Shown: one piece after another, positions 1 through 8,069 of the stretch | How positions within the stretch are numbered: the first letter of the stretch is position 1 | How the letters are laid out: every line of letters begins with the position of its first letter | Assembly (NCBI GenBank): GCA_021325145.1 | Contig: JAJPHR010000079.1 | Location: 1 to 64,000, forward strand | Source: Verrucomicrobiota bacterium | GTDB taxonomy: Bacteria; Verrucomicrobiota; Verrucomicrobiia; Limisphaerales; Pedosphaeraceae | Reading direction: 5' to 3' | DNA: 64,000 nt | Notes under the pieces: generated by a model | What the model was told of the DNA's origin: nothing | Databases searched by the model: none | Seen by the model: only the letters and a program-made list of their open reading frames with translations | Program-made: the position numbers and the translations under genes

Positions 1-507
1 CCGTGTGACAGTTCCTTTTCTGATCAGATACTGGCGATCTTCAACGATGCCATTCTAAACTCCACAGCGCTTTACGATTACAAGCCGCGCACGCCGGAGA
101 TGATGGCAGCGTGGTTCGCGGTGAAGGCGAAAGGAAAATACCCGATTCTCGGAGCGGTGGCCGAGAGCGGCGAGTTGATGGGGTTCGCCAGTTACGGAAC
201 GTTTCGGCCGCACCCGGGGTATAAATATACCGTCGAGCATTCGGTTTATGTGGCTGCGAAATTCCGCGGCCAGGGGATCGGCAAAAGATTGCTCCAGGAA
301 ATCATCTCGGCGGCGCGGACGCAAAACTATCACGTGCTGGTTGGATGCATCGATTCCGAGAACAGCGTCAGCATCGCATTGCATCAAGCCTTCGGGTTTC
401 AATACGCGGGCGCGATTCGGCAGGCGGGTTTTAAATTCGGGCGCTGGCTGGATGTGGTATTCTATCAACTCGTCCTCGAAACCCCGGCCCAGCCGGTGGA
501 TGGGTAG
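1..507 (+). CDS. GNAT acetyltransferase, Pat/YncA (phosphinothricin/methionine sulfone) type, 5' truncated by window edge
   Basis: The reading frame is open from base 1, so the true start lies outside the window; 168 codons remain. GNAT enzymes transfer an acetyl group from acetyl-CoA to an amine. The acetyl-CoA pyrophosphate loop is visible as RGQGIGKRLLQ (codons about 91-101). It is followed by a C-terminal ENSVSIALHQAFGF block and a FKFGRWLDVVFYQL ending. That ending is typical of the phosphinothricin/methionine-sulfone N-acetyltransferase branch. The substrate is therefore inferred to be a glutamate- or methionine-like analogue or toxic amino acid. The next gene starts 10 bases after the stop on the same strand, so the two may be cotranscribed. 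Confidence 0.85.
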   Translation, partial: PCDSSFSDQILAIFNDAILNSTALYDYKPRTPEMMAAWFAVKAKGKYPILGAVAESGELMGFASYGTFRPHPGYKYTVEHSVYVAAKFRGQGIGKRLLQEIISAARTQNYHVLVGCIDSENSVSIALHQAFGFQYAGAIRQAGFKFGRWLDVVFYQLVLETPAQPVDG

Positions 508-517
508 GCTGCTTAAC

Positions 518-2587
518 ATGAAATTTTTTCTGGTCCTTCTGTTATTGCCGTTTTGCGCGCCGGCGGGAGAGCTCTATCAAATCCGCCAGCTTTCAGAACA
601 GGACATCCTGCAAACTTATACTCAGATTCTGCGCGATGCCTGCCATCATGCCGATCCGGATTGGAAGAGCTCGTCGTTTGATCCTGCGGCGGGCTACTGG
701 GGTGACGGAGTTAGCGGCGGGAACGAAGGCATCCGAACCGTCGCCAGCATGGTGCTGGCTTGCGGAACCTTGCTCAAGTATGACGATGGACTCAGCGACA
801 GGCAGCGACGGGAATTATTGGCCAAAGCTACTGCCGCCATTCAGTATGCCACAGTCACACACGTCACTGGCACGCAAAAGTGCGCTGATGGCAAACATTG
901 GGGAGCCACCCCTAAATTCGGCCCCGAGAGCTGGCAGTCGGGCATGTGGACCGGCACGCTGGCCTTTGGCGCCTGGCTGATGTGGGACAAATTGGAGCCC
1001 GCGTCGCAACAAGGCATCGAGCGGGTGATCGCCTGGGAGGATGACATTCTGGTCAAGAGGCGACCGCCCACCGGACTTTGGCTGGACACCAAGGCCGAGG
1101 AAAATGGCTGGGAGGCGCCGTGCCTGGTGCTGGGTGAATTGATGTTTCCCTCTCACCCTCACGCGGCCGCGTGGCACGAGACGGCGCTGGAGTATCTGAT
1201 GAACACTCTTTGCACGGCGGATGACCTGCACGACACCAACCTGGTGGACGGACGGGCCGTGAATCAGTGGGTCCGGGGCGCGAATCTGCAACCGGATTTT
1301 ACGCTCGAAAACCACAACATTTTTCATCCCTCCTATGTCGCGTGCAGTTCTTATTTTTTAACCCAGGCGGAGATGTATTACGCTTATGCCGGCCGGCCCA
1401 TTCCGCAGGCGGCCACTCACCATCTGATGGACACGTGGCGGATGTTTCAGACGATCATTCTGCCGTGGGGCGAAGCCGCTTATCCTCAAGGAATGGATTG
1501 GGAATTGCACAACCTGCCTTTCCTGAACCTTTTTGCCACCCTCGGCACGCACGAGAAAGACCCGCTCGCCGCCCGCATGGAAGAGAGGAGCCTGCAATAT
1601 ATTCGCGCCTGGCAGGTGATGCGCCGGGGGGACCTGGCCGTTCCTGGCTCCCAACTTGGAATCACGCGCCACGCGATTTGCGCGGAACAGGCCGCCTACG
1701 GCTACCTGGCACACAAAGTGTTCGGACCCGCGACGAAGGAATTGACTGCCCGGGCCGCCGCAGCCCAGGACCAGGGTGTGTGGGAGTACAGGTATGTGGA
1801 CTTTATCGCCCATCGCACCGGGAAGAAATTTGTGTCCTTTTCCTGGAAGAACAGGATCATGGGGCTGCTCGTTCCGATCGGAGAAGGGCACGAGGGCAAT
1901 CCCGAGTTCACAGTTCCGATCGCGAACGGATTGGTCGGCTCCTTTGAATTGACTCCCCGCGGTGATGCCAAAACGACCGTGCTCGAACACGCCTGGAAAA
2001 AAACGCCGGATGGCTTTGAGACAACCGGGACGTTGCTGCTCAATGGCGGACGATTGAAACAGACGTTGAAACTGACTTCCATTGGTGAGCAAACAGTAGT
2101 TTATGACGACCGGGTCATGGCGCTTTCGGACGTCAGCGTGCAGGGAGAGCGGGGCGTGCCGGTTGGCATCGAAAACGACGAGATTACCGGAGGCACGCGG
2201 CTGGTATGCGACCAGGGTGGTCAAACAGTTTTTGACCGGCAAAAACCACGGCAGCCTATTGACTTTCCGGGGTCGTGGGTCAATGTGGATGACAGATTGG
2301 GCGTCGTCATGGTGACCGGAGCGGGCATGGCTTATGCGCAGGCCCCGGGATATTCGCGCGGGATCTCCGTATGTTCGGATCTTCTTTATGGCTCCTATTC
2401 CGATCACTCCAAACAGTTCAAGGCGGGCGAGGAAGTGGCGCGTCGCGTAGCTGTCTTTTTTGTCGAGGCCGCGTCGAAAGAGACCTCAACGCTGGCGCGC
2501 TCCTGCAAGATCGAGACGAAGCCCGACGGCCAGGTGCTGCGCTTCAAAGAGGCCGGGGGCAGGAATGTCGAAGTGCCATTACTTTAG
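518..2587 (+). CDS. Secreted alpha/alpha-toroid polysaccharide lyase-like protein
   Basis: The predicted protein has 689 residues. I chose the ATG at 518 because it opens directly into a signal peptide (MKFFLVLLLLPFCAPAG). The frame is open further upstream, but that part only overlaps the acetyltransferase in another frame. The first 400 residues are rich in Trp and His, with motifs such as GGNEGIR, FTLENHNIFHPSY and YPQGMDWELHN, which resemble the alpha/alpha toroid of heparinase/chondroitin-AC/alginate lyases. The last 250 residues look beta-rich, as in the C-terminal sandwich of those lyases. The family is inferred from architecture and motif style; an exact polysaccharide cannot be named. 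The product is probably periplasmic or secreted. Confidence 0.6.
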   Translation: MKFFLVLLLLPFCAPAGELYQIRQLSEQDILQTYTQILRDACHHADPDWKSSSFDPAAGYWGDGVSGGNEGIRTVASMVLACGTLLKYDDGLSDRQRRELLAKATAAIQYATVTHVTGTQKCADGKHWGATPKFGPESWQSGMWTGTLAFGAWLMWDKLEPASQQGIERVIAWEDDILVKRRPPTGLWLDTKAEENGWEAPCLVLGELMFPSHPHAAAWHETALEYLMNTLCTADDLHDTNLVDGRAVNQWVRGANLQPDFTLENHNIFHPSYVACSSYFLTQAEMYYAYAGRPIPQAATHHLMDTWRMFQTIILPWGEAAYPQGMDWELHNLPFLNLFATLGTHEKDPLAARMEERSLQYIRAWQVMRRGDLAVPGSQLGITRHAICAEQAAYGYLAHKVFGPATKELTARAAAAQDQGVWEYRYVDFIAHRTGKKFVSFSWKNRIMGLLVPIGEGHEGNPEFTVPIANGLVGSFELTPRGDAKTTVLEHAWKKTPDGFETTGTLLLNGGRLKQTLKLTSIGEQTVVYDDRVMALSDVSVQGERGVPVGIENDEITGGTRLVCDQGGQTVFDRQKPRQPIDFPGSWVNVDDRLGVVMVTGAGMAYAQAPGYSRGISVCSDLLYGSYSDHSKQFKAGEEVARRVAVFFVEAASKETSTLARSCKIETKPDGQVLRFKEAGGRNVEVPLL

Positions 2588-2638
2588 AAACGGTTCGGCC
2601 ATTTATATGTTTGCACCAATCTCGAGCTCTGCGCTGCC

Positions 2639-4087
2639 TTACCCGCCCTCCGCTTTGCTCTTGATTTCGCCAGTCTTAAGACGGGTTCGCAAGCGCTGGC
2701 CAGTCTTCACTTCGGTTGCCGACCGGATCACGCGGCCCGTCGCCGCATCCATGGTAATGGAATAGCCGCGAGCCAGCACTTGCTCCGGGCCGAGCAGGCG
2801 CAATTGTGTTTCAAGCTTTTCGAATCGGATTTGGATGGCCCTCATTTGATGGCGCATCTGTTCGCGCAACCGCCGCTCTTCCAAAGCGAGCAAGTCACGG
2901 CGCTGCTCCAAAAACTGGCGCGGCCGCACGCGAAGCAGGCGGTCGCGCAAGTTGCGCCAGACGAGATGGTGTTGGCGAACTCCCTGCCGGAGGCAGCGCG
3001 CTGCGCTCGCCTGCAAATCATCCAGGCGCTGCAACCATTCATTGAATCGCTTGCGGGGGTGCAGGCGCGCGAGGCGTTGAAACAGTTGCGCCGTTTCGTA
3101 CCTTTTATCCTCCAACTGCTGCCGGCATAACCGGCGCATTCTTTCCGCCGCCGCGGTTAAAAATTCGCAACTCGAGAACACGCCTTCGGTGATGATCTCG
3201 GCCGCGGCGCTCGGCGTCGCCGCGCGCACGTCCGCAACAAAGTCGCTGATGGTGGAATCGATCTCATGTCCGACCGCAGAGACGACCGGCAGCTGCGAAT
3301 CAAAGATTGCCCGCGCCACGACTTCCTCGTTGAAGGCCCAAAGGTCTTCCAGGCTGCCGCCGCCGCGCGTCACCAGAATTAGATCAAGGCCAGTTGGAGC
3401 TTCCTCACGCCGGCTGCTGCCAAGGTTGAATTGGTTAAGCAGGCGAATGGCGGCGGCAACTTCTTCGCCAGCCCCCTGCCCTTGCACGCGGCAGGGCGCG
3501 AGGATGATTTCGAGGCCGGGGTTGCGTCGCTGCACCACATGCAGGACGTCGCGAATCGCCGCACCTGTCGGCGAGGTCACGATGCCGATGCGCTGGGGAA
3601 AACGGGGCAACGGGCGCTTGCGTTCCTGGGCGAACAATCCCTCGGCATTCAGTTTTTGCTTGAGCCGCTCGAACGCTTGTTGCAGCGCGCCCACGCCTTC
3701 CAACTCGACCGCGGTCACCCGCAATTGATATTGTCCGCGCGCCTCATAGACCGTCAGGTCTCCCTGCAACACGAGCTTGCGCCCTTCCTGGACCAGCGCG
3801 CGCGATCCGCGCGCTTCGTTGCGAAACAGCACGCAACTTAATTGCGAATCGAAATCCTTGAGCGTGAAATAAATGTGCCCGGAACTTTGCGCGCGAAAAT
3901 TAGTCACCTCGCCCGTCACCCAAATTTGTCCCACGTGGCCTTCGAGCATTCGCTTTACCTGCAAGGTGAGTTCGGAAACGGTGAGGACTTTGCGCGCAGG
4001 CTCCTTCGGCGCGGGGGCCGGCTCTTTGGCGATGGCTTCCCGGGGAAACAACTCGCCGAAGTCCCATTGTGATTTGGCCGGTTTCAT
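2639..4087 (-). CDS. xseA: Exodeoxyribonuclease VII large subunit
   Basis: The 482-residue protein matches the large subunit of exonuclease VII, which degrades single-stranded DNA to short oligonucleotides. After a Pro/Lys-rich N-terminal segment comes an OB-fold (VSELTLQVKRMLEG, GQIWVTGEVTNF). The catalytic domain contains GIVTSPTGAAIRD, VTRGGGSLEDLWAFN and VVSAVGHEIDSTISDFVAD, all hallmarks of XseA. The C-terminal third is a helical, Arg-rich coiled coil. The start lies one base after the stop of the upstream phosphodiesterase gene, so they form an operon. No xseB is visible in the window. An unusual insert sits just before the RGGGS motif: about a dozen extra residues (LGSSRREEAPT) encoded by a copy of a dispersed repeat. 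Confidence 0.95.
   Translation of the reverse strand: MKPAKSQWDFGELFPREAIAKEPAPAPKEPARKVLTVSELTLQVKRMLEGHVGQIWVTGEVTNFRAQSSGHIYFTLKDFDSQLSCVLFRNEARGSRALVQEGRKLVLQGDLTVYEARGQYQLRVTAVELEGVGALQQAFERLKQKLNAEGLFAQERKRPLPRFPQRIGIVTSPTGAAIRDVLHVVQRRNPGLEIILAPCRVQGQGAGEEVAAAIRLLNQFNLGSSRREEAPTGLDLILVTRGGGSLEDLWAFNEEVVARAIFDSQLPVVSAVGHEIDSTISDFVADVRAATPSAAAEIITEGVFSSCEFLTAAAERMRRLCRQQLEDKRYETAQLFQRLARLHPRKRFNEWLQRLDDLQASAARCLRQGVRQHHLVWRNLRDRLLRVRPRQFLEQRRDLLALEERRLREQMRHQMRAIQIRFEKLETQLRLLGPEQVLARGYSITMDAATGRVIRSATEVKTGQRLRTRLKTGEIKSKAEGG
3394..3421. repeat. Dispersed palindromic-repeat half-site embedded in xseA
   Basis: This segment, ending in CGGCTGCTGCC on the plus strand, matches one arm of the large inverted repeat at 47598-47666 at about 17 of 22 positions, and all differences are transitions. 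On the minus strand it encodes GSSRREEAPT inside XseA, between the helix ending NQFN and the conserved LDLILVTRGGGS strand. The reading frame is preserved. Confidence 0.6.
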
Positions 4088-4088
4088 T

Positions 4089-4877
4089 TCAAGTTCCTTC
4101 GAGCGTCTCTGAAACCCGTTGAATTTTCTCGGCGCGTCCGGTGGCCTGGTTGATCTCCACCAACGCTCCCTGCAACATAATGCGGCCCGTGGCGACTGTG
4201 AAGCGCTGGGGTTGGAGCGTCAGAAACCGTTTGATGACAGGATCGATCTCGCGGCCAATCACACTTTCGTGTGGGCCGGTGAAACCGGCGTCGGTCAGAA
4301 AAGCAGTGCCGTTGGGAAGGATTTGTTCGTCGGCGGTTTGAACATGCGTGTGGGTGCCAACGACCGCGCTGACCTGTCCATCGAGCATCCGGGCCAGTGC
4401 GGCTTTTTCGGAGGTGGCCTCGGCATGAAAGTCCACGAAAATGATGTTGGTGTTTTGCCGCAGGCGTTCCACTTCCGCGCGCGCGGCAATGAAAGGGTTG
4501 TCGAGGTCGGCCATGAAAGACCGCCCTTGCAAGTTGAGCACGGCGATGGGCGGCTGATTGTTCGCCTGGTACACCACGCTGCCCTGGCCGGGGGTGCCTT
4601 GCGGATAGTTCAAGGGCCGGAGAAAACGGGATTCATTTTGCAGTAATCCCACCACTTCCTTTTGGTCCCAGAGATGGTCGCCGCTGGTGATGATGTCCAC
4701 GCCGGCGGAAAAGATTTCCGCGGCCGTCTTGGGCGTGATGCCGGAGCCGCCGGCGGAGTTTTCGCCATTGGCGATGATGAGATCGGGCGCATGCTGGCGG
4801 CGCACCCGTGGCAGGAGTTCCTTCACCGCCCGACGCCCCGGTTCACCAACAATGTCCCCGATGAAAAGAATCTTCAC
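4089..4877 (-). CDS. ymdB: YmdB-family metallophosphoesterase (TIGR00282 type)
   Basis: Starting from a GTG at 4877 the product is 262 residues, the normal size of this family, and begins MKILFIGDIVGEPGRRAV. The frame stays open upstream, but that part runs antisense across the neighbouring coiled-coil gene and has no homologous look. Metal-binding motifs are in the expected order: GDIVGEPG, NGENSAGG, TSGDHLWDQ, DFHAEATSEK and VGTHTHVQTAD. Characterised family members are binuclear-metal phosphodiesterases acting on cyclic nucleotides. The gene is directly followed by xseA with one base between stop and start. The usual family partner rny (RNase Y) is not in the window. Confidence 0.9.
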   Translation of the reverse strand: MKILFIGDIVGEPGRRAVKELLPRVRRQHAPDLIIANGENSAGGSGITPKTAAEIFSAGVDIITSGDHLWDQKEVVGLLQNESRFLRPLNYPQGTPGQGSVVYQANNQPPIAVLNLQGRSFMADLDNPFIAARAEVERLRQNTNIIFVDFHAEATSEKAALARMLDGQVSAVVGTHTHVQTADEQILPNGTAFLTDAGFTGPHESVIGREIDPVIKRFLTLQPQRFTVATGRIMLQGALVEINQATGRAEKIQRVSETLEGT

Positions 4878-4946
4878 GGCTTCAAAGTACGCGGCGAATC
4901 GCAGGCAGGCAAGAAAAGGAATCGGAGGCAAGCCGCTTTGAAAACC

Positions 4947-4966
4947 GGAGCGCAGAGCTCCGCTCC
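4947..4966. repeat. Dispersed 'GGAGCGCAGAGCTCC' repeat, copy 1
   Basis: A short near-palindrome (GGAGCGCAGAGCTCCGCTCC) lies in the gap upstream of the YmdB-like gene. Related copies are at 2624-2638, 41913-41935, 41965-41990, 50254-50274, 52307-52339 and 52366-52396. All are in or at the edge of intergenic DNA. Confidence 0.55.
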
Positions 4967-5057
4967 CAGGGCGCGGTTTGTAATCCGGGCAAAACCTTTC
5001 TTCCCATTGGCGCGGGACTGCGTTATGCTGTTCTGACCATTGGAAAGGCTGCGCGAA

Positions 5058-5390
5058 ATGATCGACGAGACGCTGGCAAAGATTGAAGCCCGGATTCAAG
5101 GTTCTGATGCCCTCAAAGAGGACAAGCGGCAGGAACTTCAGCAGTTGATTTCCACCTTGAAGACGGAGGTCGCGGAGCTCTCCAAGACGCAGCCGGAACA
5201 GGCGCAAAGCATCGCCGGGTTCGCCGAGATTTCAACCCATGAGGCCACCCGGGAGCAGCAGAATCCCAATCTTTTGAAACTGTCTCTCGACGGCCTGACC
5301 TCGTCGGTTACGGAATTTGAGTCTTCCCATCCCCGGCTGGTCCAAATCGTTAATTCCATCAGCAACACGTTGTCCAACCTGGGGATTTAA
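5058..5390 (+). CDS. Small coiled-coil protein of unknown function
   Basis: This encodes about 110 residues from the ATG at 5058, which has a GGAAAGG stretch about 12 bases upstream. A TTG six codons earlier is possible but has no such motif. The protein is charged and helical (EDKRQELQQLISTLKTEVAELSK), with heptad-like spacing in the first 60 residues and a helical C-terminus ending SISNTLSNLGI. There are no Cys, membrane segments or catalytic motifs. It resembles the small DUF4404-like helical proteins in size and pattern, but I cannot assign a family. The downstream secreted oxidoreductase begins 8 bases after the stop. Confidence 0.65.
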   Translation: MIDETLAKIEARIQGSDALKEDKRQELQQLISTLKTEVAELSKTQPEQAQSIAGFAEISTHEATREQQNPNLLKLSLDGLTSSVTEFESSHPRLVQIVNSISNTLSNLGI

Positions 5391-5398
5391 CAAGCCTC

Positions 5399-6691
5399 AT
5401 GCGTTACTCTCTAAATCGCCGCCAATTTCTCAAGAAGACCTCCACTTTCAGCGCCGGATTGATGGCAATGGGAACGTTCCGCCGCGCTCGCGCCGCGGAG
5501 AGCCCGAATCGCAAGGTCGTCGTCGGTATCATGGGCGTCAACAGCCGTGGCATGGCGCATGTCGCCGGCTACCTGGCTCTTCCCAATTGCGAGATTGGTT
5601 ACATCTGCGATGTGGATTCGCGGGCACTCGAGAAAGCCGTCGCGCTCGTCGGCAGCAAGCAAGCACGCGCGCCGCAAGGCGTGAAGGACTTTCGCAAAAT
5701 CCTGGATGATCCGTCAGTCGATGCGCTGTCAATCGCAACGCCGAATCATTGGCACGCCCCGGCGACCATCCTGGCTTGCAGCGCAGGCAAGCACGTTTAT
5801 GTCGAAAAGCCGTGTTGCCACAATCCGCATGAGGGCGAACTGATGGTCGCGGCGGCGCGCAAGCACAAGCGCGCAGTGCAAATGGGCAACCAGCGGCGCA
5901 GTTGGCCATGGGTCATCGAGGCCATCAACCGGCTTCAAGCCGGCGAATTGGGAAAGGTTTGCTTCGCGCGCTCGTGGTACAACAATTCACGCCCATCCAT
6001 CGGCCACGGGAAGACGGTGCCGGTCCCGGATTGGCTCGATTACTCGTTGTGGCAAGGTCCCGCGCCGGAACGGCCCTATGTGGACAACCTGATTCACTAT
6101 AACTGGCACTGGCGCTGGCATTGGGGCAACGGCGAACTTGGCAACAACGGCATCCATTCGCTCGACCTCGCCCGCTGGGGGCTCGGCGTGGATTATCCCA
6201 CGCGCATCACGTGCAGCGGCGGACGTTATCATTACCAGGACGATTGGGAGACTCCGGACACCTGCGTCACGACGTTCGATTTTGACGGCGGCAAGGGCAC
6301 CACGTGGGACGGGCAGAGCTGCGATCCGCACGGGTTCGAGGACACCCGGTTCGGCGTCACCTTTTACGGGGAAAAGGGAGTGCTGATTATCACCGAGAAA
6401 GCCTATCGCGTGTTGGATTTGAACAACAAACTGCTCGCCGAAGGAAAAGGTCCCACGAGCGATGAAATCCACTTCGGTAATTTTCTCGACGCCATCCGCG
6501 AGGAAAAGAAGCTGAATTCGGAAATCGAGGAAGGGACGAAGAGTACGTTATTGTGCCATCTCGGCAACATCGCCTATCGGACCGGGCACACCATCGATTT
6601 CGATCCGAAGACCCGGAAGATCGTTGGCGACAGTCACGCGACGGAGTTGTGGAGCCGGAAATATCGGCCGGGGTGGGAGCCGAAGGTATAG
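5399..6691 (+). CDS. Gfo/Idh/MocA family oxidoreductase, Tat-exported
   Basis: The 430-residue protein begins with a twin-arginine leader (NRRQFLKKTSTFSAGLMAMG), so the folded, cofactor-loaded enzyme is predicted to be exported by Tat. The Rossmann core follows from about residue 38 (VVVGIMGVNSRGMAHV), with NAD(P)-binding features. The signature EKPCCHNPHEGE lies near residue 140 and the C-terminal alpha/beta domain contains YNWHWRWHWGNGELGNNGIH. Family members oxidise or reduce sugars and cyclitols using tightly bound NAD(P). Tat-exported paralogues are abundant in Planctomycetota and Verrucomicrobiota and are usually linked to glycan breakdown. The specific substrate cannot be read from the sequence. 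Confidence 0.9.
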   Translation: MRYSLNRRQFLKKTSTFSAGLMAMGTFRRARAAESPNRKVVVGIMGVNSRGMAHVAGYLALPNCEIGYICDVDSRALEKAVALVGSKQARAPQGVKDFRKILDDPSVDALSIATPNHWHAPATILACSAGKHVYVEKPCCHNPHEGELMVAAARKHKRAVQMGNQRRSWPWVIEAINRLQAGELGKVCFARSWYNNSRPSIGHGKTVPVPDWLDYSLWQGPAPERPYVDNLIHYNWHWRWHWGNGELGNNGIHSLDLARWGLGVDYPTRITCSGGRYHYQDDWETPDTCVTTFDFDGGKGTTWDGQSCDPHGFEDTRFGVTFYGEKGVLIITEKAYRVLDLNNKLLAEGKGPTSDEIHFGNFLDAIREEKKLNSEIEEGTKSTLLCHLGNIAYRTGHTIDFDPKTRKIVGDSHATELWSRKYRPGWEPKV

Positions 6692-6694
6692 GCG

Positions 6695-7348
6695 CTACGG
6701 AAACTGCGCCTTGTCCTCAAACGGTTCCAACCGCGCAATTGCGGCCATGATTTCGTCGGCGACCAATTGATAAATTTCTTTGAGCCTTGCTTTCGAGCAA
6801 GCCCTGGCCTCCGCGCGAAGCCCTTCGAAGTGCATCGGCTCGCCGTATTTGACGGCCACTGGCACTGGACGTGGGATGCGAATGCTCCTTCCCCAAGCCT
6901 GATAAGTGCCAAAGACTCGCACTGGAACCACCGGTGCGTCCGACTTGATCACAGTCAAGCCGATGCCGGAGCGCGCGGGTTGGAGTTTGCCATCGACGGT
7001 GCGTGTGCCTTCCGGGAAGAGAATAATCGCGCCGCCAGCGTGCAACCGGTCCATGATTGCTTTCAAGCCCGCCGCCCCGCCGCCGTCGCGATCCACCGGC
7101 ACCGCATTCACAGTTCGCAAAATCCAGCCCAGCACGGGATAACGAAACAGGGATTTGCGCGCGAGATAATTGATGTCCCGGTGCAATCCCGAACCTATGA
7201 GAGGCGGATCGAGAAAACTCGCGTGGTTGGCGGCCAGGATAACCGGGCCTTTCAACGGCACGCGTTCAGGGTTGAATACGCGCCACCGAAAATAGGAGGC
7301 GAACACGAGTCGGTAAAAACTCCATCCAAGGAAATAAACCGCGTTCAT
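6695..7348 (-). CDS. plsC: 1-acyl-sn-glycerol-3-phosphate acyltransferase
   Basis: The 217-residue protein carries the acyltransferase catalytic motif NHASFLD (H42, D47) and the substrate-binding FPEGTR block at residues 111-116, both diagnostic for PlsC-type enzymes. These convert lysophosphatidic acid to phosphatidic acid at the membrane. One hydrophobic N-terminal stretch (about residues 1-20) would anchor it. It lies 16 bases downstream of cmk in a run aroA-cmk-plsC, an order found in many bacteria. It converges on the Tat oxidoreductase gene, with 3 bases between the two stops. Confidence 0.93.
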   Translation of the reverse strand: MNAVYFLGWSFYRLVFASYFRWRVFNPERVPLKGPVILAANHASFLDPPLIGSGLHRDINYLARKSLFRYPVLGWILRTVNAVPVDRDGGGAAGLKAIMDRLHAGGAIILFPEGTRTVDGKLQPARSGIGLTVIKSDAPVVPVRVFGTYQAWGRSIRIPRPVPVAVKYGEPMHFEGLRAEARACSKARLKEIYQLVADEIMAAIARLEPFEDKAQFP

Positions 7349-7364
7349 GCTGGCCGGGAGCCAT

Positions 7365-8069
7365 TCATCGCTGCACGAGCGCAGCCGCCAGGCGGCTCTG
7401 CACTTCGTCGAGAACCATCTTGCTGGTTTGCGCCACGGTCATCCCGGAATTGTTGATGACTTTGGCGCCGAGCGCGATCATCAACGGCGCGGCGGCGCGC
7501 TGGCTGTCGCGCTGATCGCGCGCGGCGAGATTTTCCTGCACGCCTTCGGCAGCCCGCCGCTTGGATCTTTCGTCCAGCGCGGCATCCAGATAAAATTTGA
7601 AATCCGTTTCGGGGAAGACATTTGTTCCGATGTCGCGGCCTTCCATCACCAGGTTCCCGAACTGGATGCATTCCCGCTGCTTTTTCTTCATCCATTCGCG
7701 CACCTTTGGAACCGCCGCCACGTGCGGCACGGCGGCGCTGGTTTCCGCTGTGCGGATTTCCAGTGCCGGATAGTATCCGTTCACCAGAAGATGCACCTCG
7801 TTGTCGGCGCATTCGAGCGACGTTTTCCATTTCCGACAGAGCGCGGCGACCTGTTTTTCATCGTGCACATCGACTTTTTGCTGCAGGGAATGCCAGGCCA
7901 GCGTGCGGTACATTGCGCCGGTGTCCACATAAACAAAGCCTAGAGCCCTGGCCACTTGCCGGGAGGTGGTGCTCTTGCCGCTGGCGCTGGTGCCATCGAT
8001 CGCTATGACAGTTGGTCTGGTCTTCAAAGGATTCAGCTTAACGTCCGCAGTGGGAACTTCAATGCTCAT
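7365..8069 (-). CDS. cmk: Cytidylate kinase
   Basis: The 234-residue enzyme phosphorylates CMP/dCMP with ATP. The P-loop GTSASGKST spans residues 26-34, followed by GFVYVDTGAMYRTLAW, the classic Cmk nucleoside-binding segment, and later MEGRDIGTNVFPE and ERSKRR. About 18 residues precede the first beta strand, slightly more than usual. Its start codon overlaps the stop of aroA by four bases (ATGA), so translation is probably coupled. Confidence 0.96.
   Translation of the reverse strand: MSIEVPTADVKLNPLKTRPTVIAIDGTSASGKSTTSRQVARALGFVYVDTGAMYRTLAWHSLQQKVDVHDEKQVAALCRKWKTSLECADNEVHLLVNGYYPALEIRTAETSAAVPHVAAVPKVREWMKKKQRECIQFGNLVMEGRDIGTNVFPETDFKFYLDAALDERSKRRAAEGVQENLAARDQRDSQRAAAPLMIALGAKVINNSGMTVAQTSKMVLDEVQSRLAAALVQR

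Noticed and set aside
248-517. Open frame upstream of the lyase-like gene that would add about 90 residues.
   Set aside because: It runs over the GNAT gene in another frame, lacks a signal peptide, and the ATG at 518 gives a clean secretion signal.
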